Source of the DNA: Arachis hypogaea
Lineage: Eukaryota > Streptophyta > Magnoliopsida > Fabales > Fabaceae
Direction: 5' to 3'
Length of the DNA: 64,000 nt
NCBI RefSeq assembly: GCF_003086295.3
Contig: NC_092048.1
Coordinates: forward strand, 42,842,425-42,906,424
Each line of letters starts with the position of its first letter. The first letter of the stretch is position 1. A program made the position numbers and the translations under genes. Shown piece by piece: positions 21,374 to 34,377 of the stretch. The notes under the pieces are model-generated. The model was not told the DNA's origin. It made no database searches and saw nothing but the letters and a program-made list of their open reading frames with translations.

Positions 21374-23003
21374 GCATACGCCCTATTTCTCAAATTTAAA
21401 CTTTTGTTTTCAAATATTTCACCTTTCCAACAAGATTGTAAGCTTCTATGACACCATTTTAAGACTTTTGGACATAATTTTGGATATGAGAACATGGGAA
21501 AGAACTTTATAGATTTAGTTGTTGTCGTTTTGAAAAATTAGAAAATGGAGGATTAGGTTTCGGGTGTACTGAGGATGGTTTGATGGCGTGTAAAGAATGA
21601 TTGTTATATGAGATGAGAATTGATGAACTGCTGAGTTTGGAATGAAAATGTGAATTGACAGTAGTTGAGATGAGTCGAGGACTCTGAATGGAAATGTTGA
21701 TGTGACAGTGGTTGAAATGAGTCGAGGACTCGAATGTGCAATGATGAATCATTGATGTATTAAAAATATTTTCTGAAAAGCCACTGAACTACTGTTTTAT
21801 ACTGAGATTATGAGACGCTATGCGCCCGGCAGGGACGGTGGTTAATCCCGCCTATCGAGGTAGCGGCGGCGGCGTAAGGACGGTGGTTAATCCCACTTAT
21901 GTTGAGATGTGAGGTCTGTGGCAAGAGTATCCCGCTCGCATCCCTTCGGATCAATAGAGTGTGTAGGCACAAAATCCTGGACAGTGATCTGAGCACTATA
22001 TCTTGGGGGTTCCCAATGATGATTGCGAAGGGCGACATCTCCATGGAGGTGTGTCGGGTTGGCAGTTGAACCGACAATGTTATATCAAAGCCAATAAGAC
22101 AAGCATTTATCATGTGCATTTCTATCTATTTGTTTTCTTTTGCCGACTTGTACTTGTATGCCTAATTGAATAATATGCCTATTTGCTTACTTTAATTGTA
22201 ATTAATTGTAATTTCTACTGGGATTGAGGAGGTTTGGAAGACGGTGGCGATGGGATCACATGGAGGATAGGTTGGTGAAGGCTGTGGGACAACGGTGTTT
22301 GGTTAGAATAGAAATTCCTTAAGATAGAGTACTCTATTTAATTATGTTAAGATTTATATATGATTATGTTTTACTGTTTTTAGTTATGCCTTAAGATTGA
22401 ATCTGGTGATGGATATGAAGTCTAGGATTGCCTTTGGCATCCCGGGGTCTTATATCTTACATCATTGGACACTGTTACCATACTGAGAACCTCCAGTTCT
22501 CATACCATATTTCTGTTGTGTTTTTCAGATGCAGGTCACAACCCACCTCGGTGAGTTGCTTGAATGGTGATAGAAGCGGAGGATCCTGTTACTCTTGGAG
22601 TCTTTTTGATTTATTTTGTTATACATCTCTCACTTTTGTAATTTACTTTTACCTAGAGGCTTGTATTGAGAGAGAAAAACTTGTATAAGCTGATTTTACT
22701 GTCTGGTTTTTGTGTAGTCTGTATATAGCTATCCGGCTTAAACTCCGCGAGCCATGGCTAGATTCTCATTATATTATACTATTATCTTATAATATCTTAC
22801 TATATCTTGTGCTTTAAGTTAGTAGCTTCGTTAGTACATTTTGCACTTTTCAAATCCTATTTTTGAGCTATATCCTTCATCGGACTTCTAGATTATATAA
22901 ATTCTTTCTATATATTATATGTATGAGCTTAGAACTGTCGTAACCTTTGATTAACCTTTGCTTTACGACGCGAGGTAAAGCTTAGGCTAATTAGGGTGTT
23001 ACA
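21374..23003 (+). repeat. Element C 5' LTR, 3' portion (truncated by A)
   Basis: The sequence aligns over its full length with 38880-40551 in the complete C LTR, including the runs TTTAAGACTTTTGGACATAA and AGTATCCCGC. It ends GGTGTTACA directly before a tRNA-Met primer site. The upstream half, with the promoter, lies left of element A and outside the window. The middle LTR has about 45 extra bases near 39700 that are absent here. Confidence 0.9.
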
Positions 23004-23008
23004 TTTAG

Positions 23009-23020
23009 TGGTATCAGAGC
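23009..23020 (+). other. Element C primer binding site, tRNA-Met
   Basis: TGGTATCAGAGC lies five bases after the LTR and is complementary to the 3' end of plant initiator tRNA-Met, the usual primer for chromoviruses. Confidence 0.9.
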
Positions 23021-23228
23021 GGTTCATCCTCGTGAGTCTGAGGGATGGACCAATTGTGCTTCATTGCATACTCTGTGTGTCTTTTTCTTTGATGCTATTA
23101 GGTTATCTATTTGATATTGCATAGCATGCTTATTTGTGAGTGCCTGTTTCGGATAATTGAAGCACTAGGCTTTTGATATTGAGACTGATCACCTTGATAT
23201 CGATTGTTTAGTGTAGACAGAAACCCTA

Positions 23229-24440
23229 ATGGCCACTTGCGGACGAGGTCGAGCACGTTCACGAGAGAATAGGAATGAGCAGCCAGCTGACAATCATGCC
23301 AAATTCATGGCGGCAATAGCGAACTTAGCAAACACCATGGATGCTAATGCTACTGTAACTCTGCAAGTTGTGCAGAGGTTAGGCCAATCGGCCTGAAATG
23401 GAAACGGGAATGGCGAAGAAAATGCTAATGATAATACTGAGGGGAACAGCGACAATATGGGAGGCGCTCCGATGACCTTGGCAACTTTTCTCAAAGTTCA
23501 TCCGCCAATTTTCCAAGGATCAACCAATCCTACTGAAGTGGACAACTGGTTTCAGGCCATGAAGCGTGCTTTACAGGCGCAGCACGTTCCGAATAACCAA
23601 TATGTAGAATTTTCCGCTTGTCAGCTTGCAGGAGAGGCCCAGCATTGGTGGCAAGTTGAATGCCACCTACTACAGCTTCAGAAAGCCAATGTTCCTTGAG
23701 ACGTATTCCAAACGGCCTTCTATAAGAAATACTTTTCTGAGTCTGCAAGGAAAGTAAAGGAGATGGAACTTATGCAGCTGAAGCAAGGTTCCTTGTCTGT
23801 GGCAGATTACATTAGCAAATTTGAGAAGCTTTGTAGGTTTTCTTGGGTGTGTCAGGGTGTCCCGAAGACCTACAAAGTCTGGAAGTGTATCAAGTACCAA
23901 AGAGGCTTGAAAGATAGCATTATGACAGCTGTGGTTCCTATGGAGATTCGTACCTTCTCCGACTTGGTGAACAAAGCAAGGGTGGTTGAGGAGTATGCCA
24001 AGACGGTAGCTTCATCCAAGGAAACTCACGGAGGAAACACTAGTAAGGGGCATGGCAAGTATTTTCGTCTGAGAGACCAAAGTTTCAAGAGAGGAGGATA
24101 TGCGCCTCAAGGGCAAGGAGGTTTCAGAAAGAATACTCAGAATCAGTTTCAGTATGCTAAAGGAAGACAAAATCAGAGTAAGAATTCTCCAGATTTGACT
24201 TGTGTGCATTGTGGGCGTTTTCATCTATATGACTCTTTCAAGATTGGTTTAGGTGGTTGCTTCAACTGTGGTTTACCTGGTCATATTGCGAGGGATTGCA
24301 CTCGTGGGAGGAACCCGAATGCGGGCCAGAGTCAGCATCAAGGACGGGTTTTTGTTGTGAACGCCAAGGATGCTTTTAAGGCGGATCCGTTGATGAGAGG
24401 TATATGTCTAATTGGTGATAAAACCTTAGTTGCATTATAC
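23229..24440 (+). pseudogene. Element C1 gag (chromovirus)
   Basis: The frame starts MATCGRGRARSREN. It has a Gag core with FLKVHPPIFQGSTNP, AEHWW-like AQHWWQ and QLKQGSLSVADYISKFEKLCRF, and one CCHC knuckle, CFNCGLPGHIARDC (spacing C-X2-C-X4-H-X4-C). TGA stops at 23394-23396 (Gly) and 23697-23699 (Trp) break it. Gag and protease were one frame in this family, as C2 still shows. Here about five bases are lost at about 24438, exactly at the protease active site, so the frame shifts. The second copy, C2, is in one frame from 40777. Confidence 0.9.
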
Positions 24441-27400
24441 TGGAGCTTCGCATTCGTTTATTTCATTTGCTAAGGTTGAGGAACTAGGTTTGAAAGTGTC
24501 AGAATTATCATTTGATCTGCACGTGCATACTCCGCATCAGACGGTCATGACTAGGTCAGGCTATAGGCAAGTATGTTTCAAGCTTGAGGGTAGAGACTTT
24601 GTGCATGATTTGATCTGTTTACCAATGATTGGGTTAGAGATGATTTTAGGGTTTGATTGGTTGTTAAAGAATCGGGTGTTGTTGGATTGCTTTGAGAGGA
24701 CAATTCAGTTAATGCCGGAAGGGAAAAATGGGGCAGTGATAGCTGAGGGGTACTACCTGAACTCTGTAATGGTACACTGTAGTAGGGAAGAGTGTCAGGG
24801 TTATATTCTATTGGCTGCGAATCCATTAGGTGATGATCAGAACCTCAATCAAATTCCGGTAGTTAGAGACTTTCCGGAGGTATTCCTGGAAGATATCCCT
24901 GAGTTTCCACTTCAAAGGGAGATTGAATTTGCGATTAAATTGGCGCTGGGAGCCGGACCAGTGTCGATTGCGCTGTATAGGATGTCTCTGATAGAGCTGG
25001 CTGAATTAAAGACTCAGTTGGAAGAGCTTCTAAACAAGAGGTTCATTCGACCGAGTGTTTCCCCATGGGGAGTGCCAGTTTTGTTGGTGAAGAAGAAGGA
25101 TGGAGGAATGCGACTGTGTGTGGATTACCGACAGTTGAACAAAGTGACGGTAAAGAACAAGTACCCGCTGCCAAGGATAGATGACTTGATGGATCAATTG
25201 CAAGGAGCTAGAGTATTTTCCAAGATTGATTTGAGATCCGGTTACCATCAGATAAGGGTGAAAGAGGATGATATCCCTAAAACTACGTTTAGGACACGCT
25301 ATGGACACTACGAGTTTGCGGTAATGTCTTTTGGGTTAACGAATGCACCTGCTATTTTCATGGATTACATGAACAGAGTCTTTTGTCCCTTTTTGGACAA
25401 ATTCGTGGTGGTTTTCATATACGATATCTTGGTTTATTCTAAGACAGCAAGGGAGCATGAGGAACACTTGAGGATTGTATTGCAAATCTTGAAGGAGCGG
25501 AAATCGTATGCTAAGTTGTCGAAGTGAGAGTTCTAGAAAGAGGAAGTAAAGTTCTTAGGTCATGTGGTAAGCAAAGGAGGAATAGTGGTAGATCCTTCTA
25601 AGGTAGAAGCGGTGATGGAATGGAAAAGGCCGACGACGGTGACGGAAGTTAGGAGTTTCTTCGGCTTGGCCAGATATTACTGGAGATTCATTGAAGGATT
25701 CTCCCGGATAGCACTGCCGATGACTAAGTTAATACGGAAGGAAGTGCCTTTTGTGTGGACGTTGGAGTGTGAAGAAAGTTTTCAAACTTTGAAGCAGAAG
25801 TTAACTTCAGTGCCTGTTCTAATCTTACCAGAATTGCATGAACCGTTTGAAGTGTATTGTGATGTGTCACTGAAGGATTTGGGTTGCGTGTTGATACAAC
25901 ACTGGAATGTGGTGGCTTACGCATCGCGTCAGCTGAGATCGCATGAGGTAAATTACCCAACTTATGACTTGGAATTAGCGGCGATTGTGTTTGCATTGAA
26001 GATTTGGAGACACCACTTGTACGGAGTGAGGTTTACGTCTTTTATGATCATAAGAGTCTCAAGTACATCTTTGATCAGAAAGAGCTTAATATGCGTCAGA
26101 GGATATGGATGGAGTGGCTAAAGGATTATGATTTTGAACGGAGTTATCAGCCTGGAAAGGCAAATGTGGTAGCAGACGCTTTGAGTCGGAAGTCTTTAAC
26201 CGTAGCTTGCATGCGAATCAAGGAAGAGGATTTGGTGGATAAGTTTGTGGATCTTAAGCTAGATATTGGTGAAGTTGCCAGAAGAGCTTATTTGAATCAG
26301 TTGCAGATTACAAGTACATTTAAAACAGAGATTCAGAGGGCTCAGCAAGATGAGCAAAAGCTTCAGAAATTGTTTCAACCAGTTGGTGAGAAGAGGCTTG
26401 GAGAATTCACCAAAGGTGATGAAGGGTTGTGGAGATATAAAGGGAGGATTTGTATACCGGATGTCGGGAGTTTGAGGCAAGACTTGTTATCGGAAGCTCA
26501 TAACAGTGGATTTTTTATTCATGCCGGAAGTACAAAGATGTACTACGACTTAAAGAAGATGTTCTGGTGGCCTGGGATGAAAGGTGATGTAGCAACAGTG
26601 GTATCCAAGTGCCTGATGTGTCAGAAGGTGAAGATAGAGCATAAGAAGCCATCGGGAATGTTACAGCCACTTGAGATTCCTTAGTGGAAGTGGGAAGTAA
26701 TTACAATGGATTTTGTGACCGGATTACCGAGGACTAGGTCGGGATTTGATGCGGTTTGGGTGATCGTGGATTGCTTAACCAAATCTGCTCATTTTCTGCC
26801 TATCCGAGTGAACTATTCTATGGAGGAGTTAGAAAGGTTGTACATCAAAGAGATAGTAAGGTTGCACAGTGTGCCATCGAGCATAGTATCGGACCGTGAT
26901 CCTCGGTTCACGTCAAGGTTTTGGGGAGCTTTCCAAAGGTCTTTCGGTACAAAACTATGTCTCGGTACTGCATATCATCCGTAAACTAATGGATAGTCAG
27001 AGAGGACTATTCAGACGTTGGAAGATATGCTAAGAGCGTGTGTATTGGATCAACCTGGAAGTTGGGACCTTTACATGCCATTGGTGGAGTTTGCGTACAA
27101 CAATAGCTTTCATGCGAGCATTGGGATGGCTCCGTATCAGGCCTTGTATGGACAGAAGTGCGAATCTCCACTTTATTGGTATGAATCTGGTGAAGCAAGT
27201 ATTTTGGATCCTGATTTGGTAGCAAAGACTTCTGAGAAGATTAAGAAGATTCGGGAGAGGATTCTAACTGCTCAGAGTCAACAAAAGAGTTATGCAGATC
27301 AGAGAAGGAAACCATTAGAATTTGAAGTGGGAGAGCATGTATTTCTGAAGATTACGCCAACAACTGGGTTTGGAAGAGCGATAAAAACTAAGAAGTTGAA

Positions 27401-27755
27401 TCCAAGGTATATAGGACCGTTTGAGATTCTTAGCCGATTCGGGCCGGTGGCGTATCAAGTAGCTTTGCCACCTCATCTGTCTAACTTTCATGACGTATTC
27501 CACGTGTCACAACTCTGCAAGTACACGTCGGATGCGGCTCATGTGTTAGGACCTGAGTCGGTTGAGTTGAGGGAGAACTTAACTTTTCAAGTAACACCGG
27601 TGCGTATTGACGACACTAGTGTGAAGAAGCTGCGAGGAAAAGAAGTTCAGTTGGTTAAGGTAGCTTGGGAGCGAGCAGGAATTGAAGAGCATACTTGGGA
27701 GTTGGAAACCAAGATACGAAAAGATTACCCCGAGCTGTTCCCAAGTAATCACTAA
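24430..27755 (+). pseudogene. Element C1 pol: protease remnant, RT, RNase H, integrase, chromodomain
   Basis: The domains in order are a protease remnant ([10 protein letters not shown], preceding Asp lost), RT ([36 protein letters not shown]), RNase H ([26 protein letters not shown]), an integrase HHCC finger ([10 protein letters not shown] to CLMCQ), a D,D,E core ([16 protein letters not shown]), and a C-terminal chromodomain-like end with LVKVAWER and EEHTWELE. The RT catalytic FIDD is FIYD here (25420-25422), which would abolish activity. Stops occur at 25525 (TGA), 25534 (TAG), 26682 (TAG), 26982 (TAA) and just after it (TAG), with a frameshift near 26010-26110. Domain order and chromodomain place it with Tekay/Del chromoviruses. 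Confidence 0.9.
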
Positions 27756-27781
27756 ATTTTGAGGGCAAAATTTCTTATTTG

Positions 27782-27786
27782 GTGGG
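27782..27786. repeat. Target site duplication GTGGG, left copy (element D)
   Basis: GTGGG directly precedes the LTR and is repeated at 36974-36978 directly after it. Without D the site reads GGTGGGGAGAG followed by TGTAAG, which is the polypurine tract and LTR start of element C. Confidence 0.93.
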
Positions 27787-29927
27787 TGATGCACGGAAAA
27801 CTTGTCTCTCAACAAATCTCCCTTCGGCAAGTGTACCGAAGTTGTCGTCAAGTAAAAACTCACAATAAAGTGAGGTCGAATCCCACAGGGATTGATTGAT
27901 CAAGAAACTTTAATTAGAAGAATGTTCTAGTTGAGCGAATCCAGAATTTGGGTTGAGAGTTGCAGAAATTAAAATGGCGGGAATGTAAATAACAGAAAAA
28001 TAAATGCTAGAATTAAAGAACTAGAAGTAAATGACTGAAAATAAATTGCAGAATTGTAAATGGGAATGGGGGATTTGCTCATAAAAGTAAATGACAGAAA
28101 TTAAAGAGAATGGGTAAGATCAGAGATGGGGAGTTCATTGGGCTTAGGAGATGTTGCAATTCTCCGGATCAAGTTCATTTTCATCTCTTCCTCAATCAAT
28201 GCACTCATTGATCTCCTTGGCAATCTTAAGTGATTGAATTACAATTTCTTGCAATTCAATCTCTCAAATCTTGATCAATAGCCAATTCCTTGGTCAATTG
28301 CTCATGAGAAGAGATGAAGTATGGTCACTGATTATACCACATGCATTTCCCAAACCAAGTATTGAGAGGGTTATAGTCACATACCCATCCAAACCCAATT
28401 TGGTCCAGCATGAGAAAGCATTTCTAGCTTGATCTCTTCATTCCTCTTTCAAGGTTCAAAAGAGATCCAAGTTTGAATAGCTTCTCTTCCAAGATAACTA
28501 CTCAATTGGATGAAGATCGAAAGCTTTCAAGTAAAATCAAGAGGAAAGATAGAAGAAGAATAATGAAAATTAGTATTGATCCATCAAATTACAACAGAGC
28601 TCCCTAACCCAATGAAAGGGGTTTAGTTGTTCATAGCTCTTGAAAATGAAAACAAAGATGGAGAATACATCATAAAACTAGAAATTGCAAAGAAAGTAAA
28701 ATACAGAGAGTAGTTCCCTTTTTCCCAGCCTCCAGAACTTCTTTACAATTCAAAGCTACTCCTATATATACTACTCTTCTCAGCTTCTAGTTTACTCTTC
28801 AAGTCTTGGGCCTTTGGATCTTAAGTTTGAAGCAGTTCTTTTCTTGATTTGGGCTTGGCTTTACTTTCAGAGAGAAAGTGCTAAGTGTGCAGAGACTTCA
28901 GCTTAGGACGTTAGGGGTGTTAATATTTAGTGAGAATATAAGTTCGAGAACGTTAGTGACACTTAACATTGTCACTAACGTTCCAATGCACCCCTTTGCC
29001 TTACGTTAAAACCTACGTTAACTAGGTTAACGTGGCTTTTAACGTTGCCTTGTTAATCCTTCGAGAACGTTAGTGACACTCAACATTGTCACTAACGTTC
29101 CAGTGTGCCCCTTCTTGTTTCACGTTAAAGCCCACGTTAACTAGGTTAACGTGGCTTCTAACGTGGTCCTTGCCAACCTTCGAGAACGTTAGTGACACTC
29201 AACATTGTCACTAACGTTCCAATGTGCCCCTGGGTCTCACGTTAGAGTCCACGTTAACTAGGTTAACGTGGCCTCTAACGTGGCCATCTTTAGCCATCCC
29301 AACGTTAGTGACAATGTTGAGTGTCACTAACGTTGGCTCATCCTTCATTCCTCATCGTTAGCTTCCACGTTAACTAAGTTAACGTGGAGGTTAACGTGAC
29401 TCTTGGGGGTTGTGTGGTTGCTTCAACGTTAGTGACAATGTTGAGTGTCACTAGGTTAACGTGGCTTCTAACGTGGCCACTTATGAGTGATTGCCAACGT
29501 TAGTGACAATGTTAAGTGTCACTAACGTTGGCTCAACTTCTCTTCTCCACGTTAGAGTTCACGTTAACTTAGTTAACGTGACTCTCTAACGTGGGCATTG
29601 ATGGCTTTTTGAGAATGTTATTGGCAATCACTTTTCTCATTAATCTTGCAAGTTACCTCCCCTTTTCTTGCTTCCTTTTTGGTCTTGAAATCAAGCAATA
29701 AAGTGCATCAAAGCTCTAGTCCAAGTCATGAGTAATGCAACATAATATTTGTCACTAAACTTATGCAAAATCCTCATGAAATTATGTAAAATGCACAATG
29801 TATGCTTGAATCAAGGTATAAGTGAATATTTACCCGAAACTAGCTTATTTCCTAAAGAAATGTATGAAACTATCCTAAAAACAGTAAAAAAAAGGTCAGT
29901 GAAACTAGCCAAGATGCCCTGGCATCA
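27787..29927 (-). repeat. Element D 3' LTR (left copy)
   Basis: 2141 bp. On the minus strand it starts TGATGCCAGGGC and ends TTCGTGCATCA. It is 164 bp shorter than the right copy because of a single deletion inside the palindrome array at about 29457. The minus-strand TATA-like TATATATAGG is at 28761-28770. Confidence 0.93.
28915..29615. repeat. Nested palindrome array in the D 3' LTR
   Basis: Alternating inverted repeats occur. One has 13-bp arms AACGTTAGTGACA and TGTCACTAACGTT around about 8 bp. The other has arms CACGTTAAC and GTTAACGTG around TAG, often extended on both sides to about 21-bp arms. One composite unit is about 118 bp. This copy has lost roughly 1.4 units relative to the right LTR. 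Confidence 0.9.
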
Positions 29928-31535
29928 CAACACCAAACTTAAAGCTTGCTTGTCCCTAAGCAAGTACTGGAACAAGAGAATGATGAATGGAATATCTAGA
30001 GGAATGAGTCATCCTTGTGGAAGTCATATTACTGATTTTATGGTGGTTTCATGCATAGCAACTTAGGTTCATTCCATTACTGGCTTTCAGACCTTTATCA
30101 TGTCCCTAAACACTTACTTTGTTTATATCTCATGAGACTTTTATTTATTGATCCTTTTATTGTTATTTCAAGGGTTATTTGTGTTATTTAGGCTAAGTGC
30201 TCTGTAAGGGGGCAACTCTTTAAGATAAGCTTTCAGCCAACACTCCCGAACCAGTTGGTTCAAGGTGCTAGGTGTTGAAGCACCCCTAAGGACTTACTCC
30301 CTCAAGTCTCTCCCCCATACATACACACCACAGGCATATAGTTTATTTATTTTCTTTTCTTGAGACCTTGGTGTCCAGCACCTCTTTGGGTTACTAAATG
30401 CTCTGTAGTGAGGGTTACTCTTGATAGTGGATTTTCAGCTGATAATCCCGGGTTAGTTAACCCAAGTTACCAAGTGATAAAGCACCCCTAAGAGCTTATT
30501 CATCCAAGTAGATCCCTCACACAGGAGAACCACAGACACTTCCCTCAAGAGTAAAACCATTGATGCCTAGTCTTATTGCTTACTCTTTTTCTTTTATTCC
30601 TTAACTTTGATTGTTCTTTCCCTTTTTCTTATTAGGATCTTCTTATTTAGCTAGTCTCATGGGGATATCCAAAGTCAAGTATTCAGGATAGATAGTTGTC
30701 CTCCTAACCTTGTGGTTGAACCAACTTAGCTAACTTATGACTACCCCAAAGATTCATGAATGCACCTCCACATTAGGAACTCTACTCTGGTCTTTTAAAA
30801 ACCTAATCATTCTCTTCTTCAATTTGATTTAAAAGGGACAAGCTTACAAGAAAGGGAAGTAATGATGCAGTGACATAAAGACTAGTGCACATAGACCTAT
30901 TCAGAACTTAAAAGACAGAATTTAAAAAGGGTTCAACTAAGAGTAACTATAAATCAGAAGTGCATTCGAGCTTCCAACTTTCAACAATTCTGAGTACAAT
31001 GGAATTAGGTAACAATACAACCTTCGGTTGATGATCTCTGGTCCCCCTCTCTCTTTGTCATCATCCTAGTTTTTGCTGCTTCGCTTCTTTGGGTGAAGTT
31101 GCACCATTTCCTTATAAGATTCTTGCAAGGTTACTGGAAGTTGCTTGTTCCCAAAGCACTTGAGATATAGTTAGCTTACATGTATGCTTGTGCCTCTTGA
31201 ACTCAATTTGGTGTGTGAACACCAAACTTAGTTCTTTGCCCAGTACAAGACATTGCATATATGCAGAGACCCTCATATCTTGTTATCAATAAAGCAATGA
31301 TCACCTATAGTCTAACTACATCTAAGTGGTTTCTCTTGATTGGATGGAGCTAGCAATGTTCTTTTGGAGTGGAGTGTAATTCTAACCAATGTCCTTTAGT
31401 GGAATACCAAACTTAGAACTACACTATCACTCTTGGATTGTTCTGGTGTGGAATACCAAACTTAGCTCCTTACAATACAGGAGAAACAACTTTGTGATTT
31501 TTATTGAAATAAAGATGAAAGTGAAACTACCTGAG
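29928..31535 (-). other. Element D 3' noncoding region
   Basis: No supported gene. At its left end the minus strand reads a hairpin (CTTGCTT with AAGCAAG, about 29945-29964) followed by TTTAAGTTTGGTGTTG abutting the LTR, the plus-strand priming position. Further right, ACCAAACTTAG recurs at about 31220, 31410 and 31455. Paired blocks near 30190-30320 and 30400-30520 (CTCTGTAAGGG against CTCTGTAGTGAGGG) look like an old internal duplication. Confidence 0.6.
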
Positions 31536-31553
31536 GTTGGGTTGCCTCCCAAC
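31536..31553 (-). promoter_or_regulatory. Conserved post-ORF hairpin, loop AGGCAA (element D)
   Basis: On the minus strand GTTGGG pairs with CCCAAC around AGGCAA, 40 bases after the end of the frame and preceded by GAGCGCTCT. It carries T:A where A and B have C:G, so pairing is preserved. Confidence 0.65.
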
Positions 31554-31593
31554 AGAGCGCTCTTTTATCGTCGCTAGCTCGACGAGTCCTTCA

Positions 31594-34377
31594 TCATGGT
31601 GGTTGGTAGTGCTTAAAGTCCTCCCCTCTTGCTGTGGATTTATATCCATTGGTTGGATCAATAATCTCCACATGTTCCAGGGAAAGAACTCTGTTGATAG
31701 TGAAGACCTTGGGTAATTGAGATGGCACAGTAGGGAGATTAGGGGGAATATCTGGGAAGTAGGCTGAGACAACTCTATCCCCTGGAGAGAAGTCTTCCGT
31801 AGGGATCTTCTTGTTCTTCCACCCTCTTGATACCTTCTTCTTTGTTTCTTTTGAGGTTGCCTTCCCCTTGGTGACCTCTTTTTCAAAAGGAGCTGTGGTG
31901 CTGTCTTCACCTGCCTCTAGAGGTTTAGGTTCCTCCAACTTTTCCTTGAGCTGTGGCAATTGCTGTTTTCCTTGTTTGTCAGTTAAGGGGATCTCAGAAT
32001 GAACTGGCTGTACTTCAGTGCTTGTTTCCTCCTTCAGTGTCTCATTATTATTTGTGCTTAGTTCCTTGTCCTCTTGATCTGTTTCTTGCGAGAGTTTGAA
32101 AACATTGAAGCTGAGTCGTTCATCATGGATTCTCAATATTAGCTCCCTTTTCTCTACATCAATAAGTGCTCTGGCCGTAGCTAGGAATGGTCTTCCCAAT
32201 ATGATTGGATGAGTGTGACTCTCTTCCATGTCCAGAATGACAAAGTTTGTTGGGAGAAAGTACTTCCCAACCTTTAGCAACACATTTTCCACCACTCCTA
32301 TTGCTTGCTTTTGAGTTTTGTCAGCCAGTCTGATAATGACATCTGTGGGCATTATCTCATTGATCTGCAGCCTCTTCACTAGGGATAAGGGCAGTAAGTT
32401 GATGCTGGCCCCTAAATCACATAGTGCTCTGTCGAACGTGTTTTCACCTATGGCACAAGGTATATGAAAACTTCCTGGGTCTCTTCTTTTTGTAGGCAAC
32501 TCAGGTTGAATAAGGGCACTACATTCCTTGTTCATCACTATAGTCTGCCTTCCCTTGAGTGAGCTTTTCCTGGGAAGAAGTTCCTTCATATACTTGATGA
32601 ATGCAGGCATTTGTTGAATTGCCTTGATGAATGGTATGTTCACATGCAGAGATGCAAACAAGTCTAGGAACCTTGAGTATATTCTTTTTCCCACAGCACC
32701 ATTGAGCAGTTGAGGGAATGGTGCATAGAGCTTTAGCAGTTCTTGTTGTGAGATTTCTGGTTCTTTGTGATCTCTATCCTCCTCCTTTGTTGAGTTGTCT
32801 TCAGGTTGTTTGCACACTTTGCTTTGCTTGTCTTCAATCTCTTGATCACTTGTAGTGACCATTTTGCAGTCTTCCCATCTTACTTTCTTTACTTCTCCCT
32901 TGGGGTTTTTCTCCGTGTCACTTGGGAAGCTATCAGTAGGTTTGGGAATCTTCTTAGCTAAATATCCCACCTGGAATTTCAGCTTCCTGATGGTCTCTCC
33001 CTGGTTCTTAATATTGGCTCACACCTCCTCTTTGAACACCTTATTTTCTTGAATCTCTTGGCATATTCCTTCAAGTAAGGCTTCAATCTTAGAGAGCTTG
33101 TCATCAATTGATGAGTGATTCGGAGCAGACGTGCTGTTTTGGTTTTGATAAGTATGTGGAGAAGTGTTGTTGTGGGGGTGTTGAGATGTCCTCTGGGTGA
33201 ATTGCTTTTGATCTTGCTCACTTCCCCACCCAAAGTTTGGGTGGTTTCTCCATCCAGGGTTGTAAGTCTTGGAGTATGGATCATAGTTTTTCCTTGGTGA
33301 ATTCCCAATGTAATTGGCTTGCTCCTGACTCCCCTCTGCTTCTTCATTCATTCCTTCTTGTGTTGTTGACGAAGTGGAGATTGCTGCTACTTGGTTCCTC
33401 TCCATCTTCTTGGTGAGGTCAGCCAGTTGCTGGGTAATGAGCTTATTTTGGGCCAACAGAGCATCTACATTGTTTAGCTCCATCACTCCTCTTGTGTTCC
33501 CTCTTTCGGAAGCATAGAAGTAGTCGTTTTCTGCTACTGTTTCAATAACATCTATGGCTTCCTCAATGGTTTTTTTCTTGTTCAAGGATCCTCCAGATGA
33601 ATGGTCTACTGCCTTCTTTGACTCATAAGAGAGCCCTTCATAGAAAATGTGCAACTGCACCCATTCATTGAACATGTCAGGTGGACACCTCCTTGTTAAG
33701 TCCTTGAACCTCTCCCATGCTTCATATAGAGTCTCACCATCTTGTTGCCTGAAAGTTTGAACCTCATCTCTCAGCCTATTGATTCGTTGAGGAGGGTAGA
33801 ATCTTGCTAAGAATTTGTTCACCACATCTTCCCAAGTTGTCAAGCTCTCCCTTGGGAAGGATTCCAGCCACTTGGCTGCCTTGTCCCTGAGTGAGAAGAG
33901 AAATAAGAGCAGTCTATAGGCGTCAGGATGAACACCATTAGACTTCACTGTGTCACATATTCTCAGGAAGGTGGTTAAATGTTGATTGGGGTCTTCTTGA
34001 ACACTTCCTCCAAACGAACAGTTGTTCTGAACAAGGGTGATGAGCTGTGGTTTAAGTTTGAAGTTGTTGGCATGGATTGTTGGCCTTTGGATGCTACTTC
34101 CACAATTGCCTGGGTTTGGATTGATGTAAGAGCCCAAAACTCTTCTATCCTCCCTAGCATGATTTGCTCCACCTCCTCTACCATGGTTGTGAGTCTCTTC
34201 TTCAAGATGATTTTCCATGTTTTCTTCCATGTTAGGTTCAAAGTATTCCTCAAAGTGTTCCTCCTCTTCTTCAGCACCAACTACATATTTTTCTTTTGCC
34301 TCCCTCCTTAGTCTAAGGAAGGTTCTCTCAGGTTCAGAATCAAAGGAAGTTGAAGCCTCGCTTCTTCTCCCTGTCAT
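31594..34377 (-). pseudogene. Element D Gag-protease with integrase C-terminal tail
   Basis: One frame of about 928 codons starts at MTGRRSEAS (34375-34377). A longer start 21 bases upstream is possible. The Gag core has YINPNPGN, FLRICDTVKSNG, RDKAAKWLESFP and KFLARFYPPQR, followed by YNPGWRNHPNFGWG. I see no CCHC knuckle. A single TGA at 33019-33021, which looks like a mutated CGA Arg codon, separates Gag from the protease half. The protease has CDLGASINLLP and IILGRPFLATA. The frame then passes through a Lys/Glu-rich linker directly into FSPGDRVVSAYFPD, which resembles the end of Athila integrase, and stops at 31594. RT, RNase H and the integrase core are absent without any frame disruption. 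Confidence 0.9.

Noticed and set aside
21808..22119. Minus-strand frame in the C LTR (also 39333-39551)
   Set aside because: It recurs in both LTR copies only because they are homologous LTRs. Codon use and composition give no sign of a gene.
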